Source: Balaenoptera acutorostrata (lineage: Eukaryota > Chordata > Mammalia > Artiodactyla > Balaenopteridae). From it: 64,000 bases of DNA. Below the pieces are notes generated by a model. That model saw only the letters and a program-made list of their open reading frames with translations. It searched no databases and was not told the DNA's origin. Every line of letters begins with the position of its first letter. The stretch's first letter is position 1. A program made the translations under genes and the position numbers. This document shows, one piece after another, positions 45,091 to 56,389 of this stretch. The DNA is taken from positions 41,178,282 to 41,242,281 of the forward strand of contig NC_080064.1 of assembly GCF_949987535.1 (NCBI RefSeq). The letters are read 5' to 3'.

Positions 45091-45606
45091 GTGGTCTCAG
45101 GAGGCCCTAGGTAGGATGAGCTAAAATATAGGTTTGAGGTAATGACTTTGTCATCAGGCCATTCTAGCTGAACCCAGTTAGACTGGGGTCTATGAGTGGC
45201 AGTATCAAAATTCTCTCACCCTTTGCTGTATAACCAATTGATTTTGCAGGTTTTATTGACTGACAAGACAGAGTTGGAAAGACAGAATGATGCTCTTTGA
45301 GGGAGATCAAAAGCCAGGATGGTATTCCATTAAGTTCATGCTCCCATTCCAAACAAGAGCCAGAAACCACACAAAAGAAGCCTCTTGACACATATACTCA
45401 CCCTTCACTGAGTCTCTTCTTGCCCTTCCCTACTCATGACTCTCTTGGCCACTGACTTTGCCGCGCATCCTCTCAATGTTTTCTTTCACTGTGTATTATC
45501 ATTTTCTATGCAACTCTTGTTTCTCATTCTACTACTACTATAATTAATGATAATAACAGCTATAATTTTTAGATCATGAAGTTTGTGCCATGGCTTCTTC
45601 TGAGTG
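45091..45606. other. Unassigned non-coding block
   Basis: No repeat or gene is recognised. Confidence 0.35.
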
Positions 45607-45658
45607 AATATATATATATATATACACACATATGTGTGTGTATATATATATATATATT
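45607..45658. repeat. Near-palindromic (TA)n-(CA)n-(TG)n-(TA)n repeat
   Basis: A TA run passes into ACACACATATGTGTGTG and back into a TA run, so the two arms about the centre (45631/45632) are complementary except for about one dinucleotide. It can form a hairpin or cruciform. More TA-rich sequence follows to about 45695. Confidence 0.9.
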
Positions 45659-45689
45659 ATAATTCTATATGTATATAATTATATATATG

Positions 45690-45890
45690 TAATTCAGACA
45701 CTATATTATGCCTATGAGTTGATTCTGGTGTTAACTCTGTTTTGCAGATGAGGAAACTGAGGCTAGGAGAGATTTGGTACCTTGCCCCAAATCACACAGG
45801 GAGAAAGTGGTAGAGCCAGGTTTCAAAATGGTCATCCTCCTGACTTAAAAGTCCACACTTTTCCTCCTGAGCTATAATGTCTCAGTAATG
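45690..45890 (-). mobile_element. MIR SINE, antisense
   Basis: TTTTGCAGATGAGGAAACTG (45740), AATCACACAGGGAGAAAGTG, TAGAGCCAGGTTTCAAAATG and TTTTCCTCCTGAGCTATAAT follow the antisense MIR order. Confidence 0.8.
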
Positions 45891-47389
45891 ATTTATTTCT
45901 TCTCAATAATAATTCTAATGATTTTGATTCTCCTCAGTCTGCCTTGGTTGATACCTGAAATCCTATCCTATCATCAATTCTTCCCCATTACCTCCCTGCT
46001 CTCATCTTCTCCAGCCTTGCAAGCAGTTCTCAGATAACAGAAACCAAAGAGCTAGAAATTAGAGGAATTCAAGACAGATTTTATAAGACAAGCTGTCCCT
46101 TTTGTGGCCACGTGATACCCATCGCAGAGAAGATTCATTCTTGGGTGCTGCCTAATATGGGGTGAGGAGTCCAAGAATTTGGCATCACCCCTGGAGATCT
46201 TTCACTTCTCATCTTACCACAGTGCATTTGTCCCACAGTGCTGCTGGTTTTATGAGTAATGAGTAGATTTACTTAAGCTATAAAAATAAAGTTAGTTCAA
46301 GTTATTGTTCTAAAGAAACCCAGAACAGGGTCATGCCTGATTTGGTTTCCAAGGAGAAAAACGTATTCGTGTTATGTCAGAACTCAGCTCTTGGTGGACC
46401 CACACATATGTGCAGGCATGCACATTCACAAATACACACACACACCTCCCAACCCTGAAGCTATTTTCCAAGAAAACCAGATACAGAGAATCTTCATTAC
46501 CAGCAGCAGGGAGTGAGTCAGTGCTGGGTGGAATAACTAAGCAGACGGTCCTAGTAGGAGGAGTGCCAGGGCATGTGAAATATAAGCAGCGACCTCAGCC
46601 ATGGGGACCTTGGAAAGTTGCCTGGGACCTTGGAAACCATTTTATCCAGCACAACTAACACATATATTTCAGTAATTTAAAATGTTCATTAGTTTAATAT
46701 TTTGAAACAACTCAAACAAAAAATTATGAAATTAACTTTAGGTATTTGTGACCTTATTAAAAAATAAAATGTATATCATCTCAATCTTATATCATTATCA
46801 GGTAAATAAGTTTGAAATGAAACTTAGATCATGTTTTTAAATCAAGGAGCAAAGGAACCATACAGATGAAACAGTAACTTTCTATTGTCCAGATTTAGTT
46901 TCTTCCTGAACTATATTTTGGTTAAAGGCAATATTTCTACTCCCAATTCTAGTCAGTCTCTGCTGGACCTCTATCAACATCAAGTTTACAGTAAAGGCCC
47001 CAGATGTGGATTCCAAAGTCCAGTGGGGGGAAGGAAGAGCAGGACCTTCTTTCTCCCTTATTCTCGACACTCTGTTTCTATTTATATAACAAAAGATATT
47101 TAACAATGGAAGTATTAATAAAGAACACTGCTTTAAGGGAACAGCAAAGCCTAGCCCAGTCTCATAATGAGTAATTTGCAGAGGTAAGACTACTGAAAGG
47201 ATAGGGCATGAGATCAGGGAAAGGCAGGTTGCCCAGTGAGAGCTGTGATGTGAAAACAAGTTAGAGATGAAGCAGAAGTGGTCAGCTGGGAACAGTTGAT
47301 GAAGACTTCGACTGTCATATCTACAAACAGGAAATTTAATTCTATAGGTGAAGAAAACCTGGCTGGGTTTTTGGAAAGGGATCAACATG
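45891..47389. other. Unassigned non-coding sequence
   Basis: No gene seen. The 168-codon minus frame at 46882-47388 has no domain and overlaps a region whose 3' part (47180-47390) drifts into antisense L2-like wording, so it is likely chance. Confidence 0.35.
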
Positions 47390-47615
47390 ACATGACTTGT
47401 GTTTTGGATAGTTCATACTAGGAGTAGGTAGGGACTAGATTTTAAGAGGAGAAATTGAATACAGGAGAACCAATCAGAAGGCTGGTGCAATAATCCATGT
47501 GAGAGGATAAACTTCATGAGAATACTTGGTACTCCCAGTGTATCACTGCTGCATGTATTCTCAGGACCTAAAATACAGGATGTGCTCAATAAATAGTTGT
47601 TAAGCAAAAAGTGAC
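47390..47615. mobile_element. L2 fragments
   Basis: An antisense L2 piece (AATCAGAAGGCTGGTGCAAT at about 47473) is followed by a sense L2 end (TCCCAGTGTATCACTGCTGC; GATGTGCTCAATAAATAGTT). Confidence 0.5.
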
Positions 47616-47769
47616 CTCCATTTATGTCCAGGAGGGAAGTGAAAGAGAGAGATTGGTTAGTGGGTCAGATTTGGGGCAATGAGACCCATTCATCCACAGG
47701 TTTCCAGGTAACTTTTTTCCAGATCATTATCCAGACTGTGCTGGCTAGGTGCCTAGACTGAGGTACTTT

Positions 47770-47998
47770 TCATAGAGTATTTATCATGTCCAGACCCCTA
47801 TGCTTAGCATTATTGTGCACACATGATCTCATTTAATCTCTTTTTTAAAAAAGCCCAAGGAATTAGATACTATTATCCCCAGTTTATATGTGGACAAAGT
47901 GAGTATCTGCTGCAGGTCATGTAGCTACTAAGTTACATCAGGATTTGATCACAAGACTGACTCTGAAGCTTATAATTGTTCCACTGTACTGAGGGGAG
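47770..47998 (-). mobile_element. MIR SINE, antisense, nearly full length
   Basis: GAGTATTTATCATGTCCAGA, ATGATCTCATTTAATCTC, TATTATCCCCAGTTTATATG, CATGTAGCTACTAAGTTACA and TTGTTCCACTGTACTGAGG run in order. Confidence 0.82.
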
Positions 47999-47999
47999 C

Positions 48000-48220
48000 A
48001 TGTGTCACTTGCCTTACTAAACAGGGGATTTTATGCATCCATTTCCATACACATTGCGAAAGAGGCCGCTATCTCACAGCCTCGACAAACAATAGCAGCA
48101 CACTTTGGAAATTTGTGCAAATGTGTTTTTAATAAACTGCTGCAAATTTTTCTGTATGCCTTAATAAGCTTTTGTATCCTCTGGAGGCCTTATTAGATAA
48201 AGATAAGATGTTTTAGAAAA
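48000..48220. promoter_or_regulatory. Candidate conserved enhancer block
   Basis: Non-repetitive block with retained CpGs (GCGAAAGAGGCCGC, CCTCGAC), clustered factor-like words (TTGTGCAAATG octamer-like, TTTTTAATAAACTG HOX-like) and the paired GATA motif AGATAAAGATAAGATG at 48197-48212. No coding signature. The regulatory role is inference. Confidence 0.3.
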
Positions 48221-49055
48221 TCCTCCATCCCTAACTACTTGAAGATGCATTAATCATTTTAAATCTCCCTAAAAATCTTGTGCAAAAATCATACTGTTGA
48301 TTCTGGCTTAATGAATATAAACGCTACCCCTTCCCTTATGAAATCTCTTCGGATGAACTTACACAAATACTGAAGATGAGGTGGACCCAGATAATCCTTT
48401 AAACAAATAATAGACTCTATCTAGCCCTGCTACAAGTCCTATCTGGTTATAATTCTACCCTTTCCTTTGCTCCGTCTTTCTCTTGCTAAAGTTATTTGAA
48501 AGCGTATTGCTTTTCCACACTGGAAATGCTATTTTACACTGCTGGTTTTGACTAGGGCCCTGGAAATAGCAACATAATATCTTTCCCTCCCAGATGTTGC
48601 TCTTTGCTCTTTAGAAAATGAATTTTCCACCTATCATTTCAAAGTACCCTGCCAAATGATGACCAGCTTATGGCCCAAGTGCATCCCTAGCACACAGGCA
48701 AGATGTCTCTCAGGAACAAAAAGCAACAACATTTCATCTAATCCATGTGATTGCTTTTAAAATGGCTATTGTTTTTATTAGCAGTTCTTCCATTGCTATC
48801 ATAGGATGATCATACTCTTTCTGAAATCTCTATCTTATTTTCCATTTGTGTGTTGAGAAAATATTTCAGTTATAGAAATATGCAGTTGAGTTAGAAAGAT
48901 GGTTCTCATTCATCCACAACCAATCCACAATTTCAAAATTTGGGGGAAGACAGAAAGAATAGACTAAAATTTACTTTTATCCAAAGCCATATGAAATAAA
49001 AAGGTTGTGAGGGAAATTAAGTCAACCAGTTGTATCTACAGGATCACAACAACTC
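48221..49055. other. Unassigned unique sequence
   Basis: No repeat was recognised in more than 800 bp, which is unusual for this window. No gene is visible. Confidence 0.4.
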
Positions 49056-49255
49056 TGTACTTATTTTATCTGTAAAATAAGGATAATAATGCTAATATTA
49101 CAGGGTTTTATGAAAATATTTTAATGAAAATATTATTAAAATAATATTATATAAATATTATAGAAATATTTCACAAAATATTATATGTGAAAGTGCCTTG
49201 CACACTTCTTGTTAATCAGAAAAACTCAACAAATAGTAGTAATAGTAGTAGTTGT
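49056..49255 (+). mobile_element. MIR fragment expanded by AATATT-rich sequence
   Basis: TTTATCTGTAAAATAAGGAT and AATAATGCTAATATTACAGG are a MIR centre, and GAAAGTGCCTTGCACACTTC its 3' part. Between them lies an AT-only stretch (49112-49190) with repeated AATATT/ATATTA words that MIR does not have. Confidence 0.6.
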
Positions 49256-49299
49256 TGTTATTGCTGTTGCCATCTCAAGGGGAAACATTAAACCTTCAT

Positions 49300-49430
49300 T
49301 CTTTATTTATCAAACACTTACTGATCACATATGACACAGTCCCACATGGATGAAGCTGTCAGTGTAGTGGGATAGACAAACAAGCAAAGAATTAACTACT
49401 TTGCAATGTGATAACTCTTACAATAGAAGT
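49300..49430 (-). mobile_element. L2 fragment, antisense
   Basis: ATCAAACACTTACTGATCAC and the following CACATGGATGAAGCTGTCAG match the antisense L2 3' end. Confidence 0.45.
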
Positions 49431-49566
49431 ATGTAAGAACTGCTCCATGAACACAGATATAGCAATTTAAATAATACTTTACATTTATATAGCATTTTAC
49501 AGTTTTCAAAGCTATCATCTCACAACAAAAATTGAAGCAGGTTTGAACTACCCACCTTTACAAATT

Positions 49567-49603
<37 letters not shown>

Positions 49604-49630
49604 CCATCATCAGCAACACCACCACCACCA
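49567..49630. repeat. (ATC)n microsatellite passing into (ACC)n
   Basis: About 13 ATC units (49567-49611 with one interruption), then ACC-rich units to about 49630. The run of isoleucines in one frame is an artefact. Confidence 0.92.
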
Positions 49631-49631
49631 T

Positions 49632-49870
49632 TCTGGCAGCTACCATTTGCTACATGACTACTATGCCACGCCCTGGGCTAGGAGTTTTACATGTATTATG
49701 TCACTTAATCACCATAAGAAACCTGCAAAGTATCAGTAGCTACACTGATCCCCATTTTACAGATGGAGAAACTAAGATTCATTGAGATTCACTGACTTCT
49801 AGTCACACAACCAGTAAGCAATGTAGTCTGAATATGGACACAAATCTGTCTGTCTCCAAGTCATGGTCTT
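49632..49870 (-). mobile_element. MIR SINE, antisense
   Basis: TACCATTTGCTACATGACTA, TATGTCACTTAATCACCATA, CCCCATTTTACAGATGGAGA and CAGTAAGCAATGTAGTCTGA keep the MIR order. Confidence 0.82.
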
Positions 49871-50867
49871 TTCTCCACTTGCAGTTTACAAAGCAGCTCA
49901 GAGAAAATTACACTGGGGATGAGGAAGAACAGGAAAATTTTCTTTCAGTGAGATCTAATATATCCATCTTGATTAAATAATGCAAATGAGTAGCTGACAA
50001 TTAATACCCTGATCTCTACACTAGATATGGAAGTCAGGCTTCTAGATGTGTCCCAGTAGTTGCCATTCAACAAAGCTAGGGCATATCAACAGACAGGTTT
50101 CACAAACAAATGGCCTTTGGAGAAGCTATTTTACCAGATCAGATGGCCTATCATTGAATTTTAACATTGACATTGCCAATTCTGGCATTCAGTCTTTCAG
50201 AAATTATATTGGCCATCCAGATACAGAATAGATAACTTTCAGATGGTTGCCAACTAAATCCAAATGTTTAAACAAGCTGCTAGCCCTTAGACAGGAAAAC
50301 TGAAAGTGCTAAGGAAAACCCTTAATCATATTACTGCAAACTAAATCAAGACAAGGAGAACAAATCCTCATTATAGGAACCTGGCAGTTCAGAGATGGTC
50401 CACAGTGTTCTGTCAGATCACTGAAGACCACTTATCCTTGTTTTTGTCACAGGTTGGCTCCCTGAGGTAACAATTATGCTGCTTAATTTGACTCTGGAGG
50501 AAGTCCTGTATGAGAAATTTCCACCAGGTAAAAAAATTTACTCCTTGAGGAATTAGTATGTTTCTTCCTTTCTGACAATAGGAACTATGTAGCCTATAGT
50601 GCTGCCTTTGGTCCTTGGTGGCTAGGAAACTTATAAGTGATTTTTCTGTTAATCCATGGCAACTAGGTTACAATGAGTAAGGTGAATATTTTTCCTTTCT
50701 TTATTCATGTTACTAGCAGGGCTCCATTTTTAAAACGGGGGATAACAAAAGCATTTATTTTTAATAATTATTCTACCATTTTATAAAATAAAGGATACAG
50801 TCTCATTTTTTCCAGATCCTAAATTTACCATTGTTGTGTGTGAACATCATTTATTCCTTCAACACTT
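49871..50867. other. Unassigned non-coding sequence
   Basis: No repeat or gene is recognised. Confidence 0.35.
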
Positions 50868-50883
50868 AAAATGTACTATGCTT

Positions 50884-51073
50884 GGGACTTCCCTGGCAGT
50901 CCAGTGGTTAAGACTTCAACTTCCGATGCAGGGGGTCTGAGTTCAATCCCTGGTCGGGGAGCTGAGATCCCACATGCCTCATGGCCAAAAAAACAAAACA
51001 TAAAACAGAGGCAGTATTGTAACAAATTCAATAAGGACTTTAAAAATGGTCCACATCAAAAAAATCTTAAAAA
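50884..51073 (+). mobile_element. Short CHR-related SINE with target-site duplication
   Basis: Starts GGGACTTCCCTGGCAGTCCA and holds a B-box-like GTTCAATCCCTGG (50941-50953) and GAGATCCCACATGCCTC. The tail is A-rich and partly complex. Only about 190 bp, so it is a short variant of the family. A 16-bp target copy AAAATGTACTATGCTT (50868-50883) recurs at 51074-51089 with one change. Confidence 0.9.
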
Positions 51074-51089
51074 AAAATGTACCATGCTT

Positions 51090-51615
51090 TACCTACGTTG
51101 AACATTGTCCCTTAGTAATAGGGAAGGAAGTAAACACAAAGTACAATGTGGCAATTACTACTAGTATTACAATATGATAATTACTACAACTATTTGTAAG
51201 CTGTACAAAATGTGTATCAAACATGTCCCTTCATATTCGTATGTACCGTATGTACCATAGGCTTGCTTTCTTGATGGGCAGAGAAAAGCTGATGCCTGAT
51301 TAATGTGACTTTCTGAAATGTATCTCAGAAACTCAAGTACCTTGGAGGTTTGGGTGAATTAAGAGCTTTTAGATCTGGACAACTCAGTGCACACACTTCC
51401 TTAGAAAGGCCTCTCTGTCTTCTGCAATTCGCAGGGATCTCTCTAGCATTGCATTCTGAGGTGTACGCTCCAGATCAGACACAAAAGCCTGATCACATCT
51501 GATGTAATGAACCATAGGAGACAGGTCTTATGTCCCCAGTCTGGATGTGAGCCTCAAGAGCTTGTGTTTCATTTATTTTGTACACTAAACTAAGCACATT
51601 TAATCAAGCTTCTAA
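51090..51615. other. Unassigned non-coding block
   Basis: No repeat or gene is recognised. Confidence 0.35.
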
Positions 51616-51745
51616 ATTCAACTCAGTTTAACAATCATGTATTAAGCTTCTATTTTTTTCCCCTGGAAGCACAGAAATAAATAAGACTCCCGATTCAGAG
51701 TTTAAGATTAGTTGGGGAGAGAGACACATAAACAAATTTAGTATA
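51616..51745 (-). mobile_element. L2 fragment, antisense
   Basis: AACAATCATGTATTAAGCTT and AAGCACAGAAATAAATAAGA, then TTAGTTGGGGAGAGAGACAC, are antisense L2 3' wording. Confidence 0.55.
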
Positions 51746-53734
51746 GTGTATGAAATTACAATGATAGGGGTGTGTCCAGAGTGTCTGGCCCATGGCAGGG
51801 AACATAATTTGTTTGGGAGAGAACTCAGTGATGCTCGCCAATGGAGAGTGAGAGGAGACAAGAGGAGAACAGGAAGGAAAGAGTTTGGGGAATCATCCAC
51901 TTACCTACTCACCATGCAATGCACCATGCTAAGATGAGGCCAGGCTGAGACAGAATTTTGTCCCAGGGACCCACTGAGGCAAGCAAGTGGCTTGGATGTG
52001 AGACCAAGTAGCAGGTGAGTCTAAAATCAAGCAGGAAGTAAAGACTCTGGGAGACCAATTCATTCAGGCAGTGCAGAGAGAAGATTCTGCCTCTCTAGGG
52101 GATGGAATTGACTTAAAGTCTGTATCAGAACTCTCCAGTCAAACAAGTTGGGATTCAGACTTGAGCACTGGTCTTATCCAGTCCTAGAGGGAAACTAGAG
52201 TGTTGGACAGTGAAACTGAGGAAAAAGTCCAGTTGCTTGTGGTAGAGAAAGGCTCTCCATGACCATGCAAATTGCTGAGGTTCCCCACCTACCCTCATGC
52301 CCAGACATACTGAGGACTAATTCAGACATCATATGCTGGAATCTGAGACTAGTAATAAGCCTCCTGTTTGGAATAAGATTGGCATAGGGTCTTAACCTGA
52401 AAGTCTTGAGATTGAAGGGGTAGAGAAAGGATAAAGGCAGCACCAAAAATATTTGTTGTTGAAACACTTTTGAAGGTTGAGAAAAAGCGATTCTCAGCCT
52501 CTTTCCTATCAAGATAGAGAAGAATCTTTTATTTTCCCCCTCATTTGTCTGAAGTTATCAGCCAGAGGCACCATCACTGCCATTTTGTAACTTGAATGTC
52601 ACATTAACTATTGCAATAGAAACTTGAGAATGTAAAGAACCTCACTCTATTTTTCTCCACTGAACTTTCCTCATCTTCTAGTTATATGTAGATTCGTGAT
52701 TTTTTTTTTCTCTCAGGAGAGCCACAAGGAACCTGTCAGAAATATTCCAGCATATGCAAATCCTAACTAGACAGACAAAAATAATCTTTGTTCTGTTCCT
52801 TCATGTGCTCCGTGGGAGTTTTGTCTTGTTTGCATGATTGATCAGTTTGTATGCTACTTTTCAAAATCACTTTTCAAGTGGAGACATGAAGCAGAAAACA
52901 AGAGAAGTATGTAGGTCTAGGCTGGGTGAAAGGGCACCCGATCCAGGATAAGCCCTTTAACAACTTTTGAATATCTCTCCTGTACATATCAGATGGTCCT
53001 ATCAGGGGCAGTGTCTGTAGCCTCAATTATATGGGCAACAGGAGATAGATGAAATTCCCCAGAGATGAACTGTAGAGTAAATGGGCTTTTTTTCTTTTTT
53101 CTTTTCTAGTTGACATTACACTTCTATGTCTAAATACACTGGATGGTATGTAAACTGCCAAAACCCTGTCAGGATTCCTAAACATTCTCTGGACAATTTC
53201 TCTTTATTCCCAAGAGTTCATGGTACTTCTGGCTCTTCCTCATGGGCAATTTCTGCACTCTTCTGCAGGAGCTCCCTCCATATCTAATTTCAAGGAAGAG
53301 TGCATCAATCTGGACTCTTCAGAGAGGTCCCCCTACTTGCCCAGCTCCAGACATAATGTGCTCCTTGTAAGTAAACCATAGGAAAGATAATTCACTGCCA
53401 TGAAGCTCTGTTATCAGAAACAATCATCCCCAAATATTACTTTTTCTGGGTTTTATCTCCTCCATCTTCACCTCCACTGCCTTTGTCCAAGCTTCATCAT
53501 CTCTACCTGTATTACTGAAGTAGTCCTTTAACTTGCCTTTCTGTGGCCATTATCCCCTCTTCTCCCTGCTTCCCAGACCTCTTCCTCCTCCTATCCCAAG
53601 CTTCTTATTCACTATTCCATTGATAGTGACTCCAAAGTGAAAATATGAAAATGTAACTTGCTTGATGAAAAAATCACAACCACCCTTAGTCAAATGCTAA
53701 GGAAAGGAGGAAGGGAAAATGGCAACATTTTTGA
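51746..53734. other. Unassigned non-coding sequence
   Basis: Nearly 2 kb with no confident repeat or gene. The 105-codon minus frame at 52195-52512 has no domain. Confidence 0.35.
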
Positions 53735-53768
53735 GCATCTGCAATTTGTCAGACTCTTTGCTGACTCC

Positions 53769-53823
<55 letters not shown>

Positions 53824-54010
53824 TATATACATATATATATATCTGCTCTATATCCTCACAACAGTGCTTCAATATAATGTATCACTATCTCAGATTTATT
53901 ATGAGGAAACTAAGGTTCATGGTGCTTACGTAATTTGCCCAAGGCCATATGGCTAGTAGACTCAGTACATAGCAGCTGAGGTCTGCAGGTATGTATCTAC
54001 TGCTATTACT
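53735..54010 (-). mobile_element. Antisense MIR-like piece split by a TA microsatellite
   Basis: The 5' part GAGCATCTGCAATTTGTCAG (53732) and the 3' part TTATTATGAGGAAACTAAGG, TTTGCCCAAGGCCATATGGC, separated by (TA)n at 53774-53841, fit an antisense MIR whose centre expanded. Confidence 0.6.
53774..53841. repeat. (TA)n microsatellite with TACATA interruptions
   Basis: A TA run of about 68 bp broken twice by ATACAT. Self-complementary and probably unstable. Confidence 0.95.
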
Positions 54011-54972
54011 TTGCCACTATCAAATCTAGGTTCTGGAGGCATAGAGATGCATATGACATCTCACCATGTCTGATTCTGAGAAGCCCACAATGGAGGAGAC
54101 ACTCACACTAACTAAGTTACAAGATGATGTGGAAAGTACAAGGCTGAGTGGCAAAGACAGGGTTCGAACTCAAGTCTCTCCCAATTAGACTACTGGTTGC
54201 AAATTTTGCGAGAAACTGTTAAATGTTAAAACTTTCCTCAAACTTTCACATGATAGTATTTGTATTTTTACTCAAGAACTATGCAATGGCCAAAAGTTAC
54301 AATCAATTCAGTGAAGCTTTCAAATGGATGTGCATTTTATTAATCACAACAGCAACAATGTCTGTTTGAATTCACATCTTTGTGAGAGACACTGTTGGTC
54401 AGTGTACAGACAGTGAGTGTAGAGCCACATCTGAATTTGGGACCCCTTTGCAATAACCTTATGACTCTCCCTGGGTCTTCAACCCCTTCATTGGGAATGG
54501 GCACTCACCTCGTAACAACCTCTGACACAATATCCCTCTTAACAGAGTTCTGCATTGTTGACAACTACAGAGTCAGAGCAAAACATGATTTGTAGAGCAT
54601 GCGCCTTGGTCAGACCTTGGAGAGTGACGAGAAGCCTTTGGTCCCTCCTTGAACCCATCTAGACATCCATGCACAGGAAAGGAACAAGCAGAGAGGAAGG
54701 GAGCTACCGTTTTGTAGTGTCTGCTCTGTGCTAGCCACATACTTTATAATCTAAACGTTACATTGAGTGTGGTGTTTAAGGCCTTTTGGCAGAATCTTGC
54801 CTCTCCTCATTTAGCCGAGTGCCTGCCTTTCTCTTCCTTCACCCCATCTATCTTCCTCTCTCTTATTTTTCCCAAACATACTTTGCTCTTTTACATCCCA
54901 GTACCTTTGATAAAGCTGTTATTGTGCTTGGAAAATGCATGACCAGCTCCCATTGCTTATCCTGGGTCCAAA
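54011..54972. other. Mostly unassigned, with MIR/L2 scraps
   Basis: 54020-54190 holds L2/MIR-like scraps (GGAGGAGACACTCACACTAA; AAGACAGGGTTCGAACTCAA). The rest is unrecognised. Confidence 0.4.
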
Positions 54973-54987
54973 TCCAACTCCTCTTTG

Positions 54988-55017
54988 TTCTTTTTTTTTT
55001 TTTTTTTAACTTTGGGT

Positions 55018-55056
<39 letters not shown>

Positions 55057-55319
55057 TGGCTGTGTTGGGTCTTCGTTTCTGTGCAAGGGCTTTCTCTAGT
55101 TGTGGCAAGCGGGGGCCACTCTTCATCGCGGTGCGCGGGCCTCTCATTATCGCGACCTCTCTTGTTGCAGAGCACAGGCTCCAGACGCGCAGGCTCAGTA
55201 ATTGTGGCTCACGGCCCTAGTTGCTCCGCGGCATGCGGGATCTTCCCGGACCAGGGCTCGAACCCATGTCCCCTGCATTGGCAGGCAGATTCTCAACCAC
55301 TGTGCCACCAGGGAAGCCC
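54988..55319 (-). mobile_element. CHR-type SINE, antisense, with (TAAA)n tail
   Basis: Complement of a full-length CHR SINE. Its head is at the right (GGAAGCCC complement at 55312-55319), the B box complement GGGCTCGAACC is at 55254-55264, and the tail is a T run plus TTTA repeats (55017-55056). A perfect 15-bp target-site duplication TCCAACTCCTCTTTG lies at 54973-54987 and 55320-55334. Confidence 0.95.
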
Positions 55320-55434
55320 TCCAACTCCTCTTTGAAGCTATCCCCAACCTATGCAAGAAGTTGTTCTCTCTCTCCTCCATGCAACTGTCACACTTGATTT
55401 GCTCTTCCTTTGTAGTACTGATCTCATTATATTA

Positions 55435-55590
55435 ATTTGTTTACATATATGTCTGCATCACTGGCCTATACTATTTTGGTGGCAGGGGCTGCCTCTTATT
55501 TCTCCTGAATCTCTATAGTGTACAGAATTGTGCCTGGAACATAACATGCACTCAATAAAAGGTGACTGAATGAATGAATAAATAAACAAA
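55435..55590 (+). mobile_element. L2 3' end
   Basis: GCAGGGGCTGCCTCTTATTT, AGAATTGTGCCTGGAACATA and ACTCAATAAAAGGTGACTGA with a GAAT-type tail match a sense L2 end. Confidence 0.7.
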
Positions 55591-55734
55591 TGTTTGATTA
55601 ATAATCTCTGCTTATGTGTGTCAACATTGATACTCTTTTCTGAAATTGTCTGCTTCGAGTTTAGTGACTGTATTACAGCTTTTGGCCCTGCCATTTGTCA
55701 CTTCCTAACCTACTCATCTGTTGAAGTGATCATA

Positions 55735-56015
55735 AAAGCCTAGGATATAAGTGTTGGAGGAGATCTTAAAGGCCATCTAATCCGATCTTCCTACTGGGGC
55801 AAAAATCCCCTTTCTGTGATCAGGAATCATTGAATCATTCATTCATTCTCTGATTGAATACCTCTAGTGATAAGGTGTCCACTGCCTTATAAGGGAATTC
55901 AATCATTCTTTAACAATATTAATTATTAGGAATGTCATACTATATATTTCTACCACTTCTCCCTACTGGTACTGTTCCTGTTCTCTGAAACTGTACTATT
56001 TTCATGTATTTTCTC
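55735..56015 (+). mobile_element. Ancient LINE-like fossil (possible L3/CR1 class)
   Basis: GGAGGAGATCTTAAAGGCCA (55757), CTAATCCGATCTTCC, TACCTCTAGTGATAAGGTGT (55859), TTAGGAATGTCATACTATA and CACTTCTCCCTACTGGTACT keep the order of a known old mammalian repeat, the same family as 35640-35960. The name is uncertain. Confidence 0.5.
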
Positions 56016-56389
56016 CCTCACGTGACGTCCTTTCAGCTATCTGATGAAAAACTGAGAAATTAAGTAGTCACTTGAACAAGGCATTCTGGGACCTCAGGAA
56101 CCCCCACTGGTGTCTAGGATCAAAGCTGAGGAGGCAGATTTAGCTGTAGAGGCAACTGGCAGGGGCAGTCAGGTTCTGTAACCAAGAGATTGGCAAATGT
56201 GAGCTTAACCTTGGAAGACACCAGGACTCCAGGTGATGGAAAGCAACAGAGGGAGCCTAGGTGGCACTCTATGCTGAGGGCAGGGGAGGCAGCATAGGCA
56301 AAAATATGGTGTTAACAAGGGCAGTCGAGCAACCTAGAAGGATAATGTGCAAAACAGGACATACAGTGGTAAAAGTGAGGCTGGGAAAG
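56016..56389. other. Unassigned non-coding block
   Basis: No feature is recognised. Confidence 0.35.

Noticed and set aside
46882..47388. 168-codon minus-strand frame
   Set aside because: No domain, no promoter or splice support, and it runs into L2-like sequence. Chance opening.
49543..49785. Poly-isoleucine frame
   Set aside because: Produced by the ATC microsatellite.
53658..53933. Frame with a long Tyr-Ile repeat
   Set aside because: It is the translation of the TA microsatellite.
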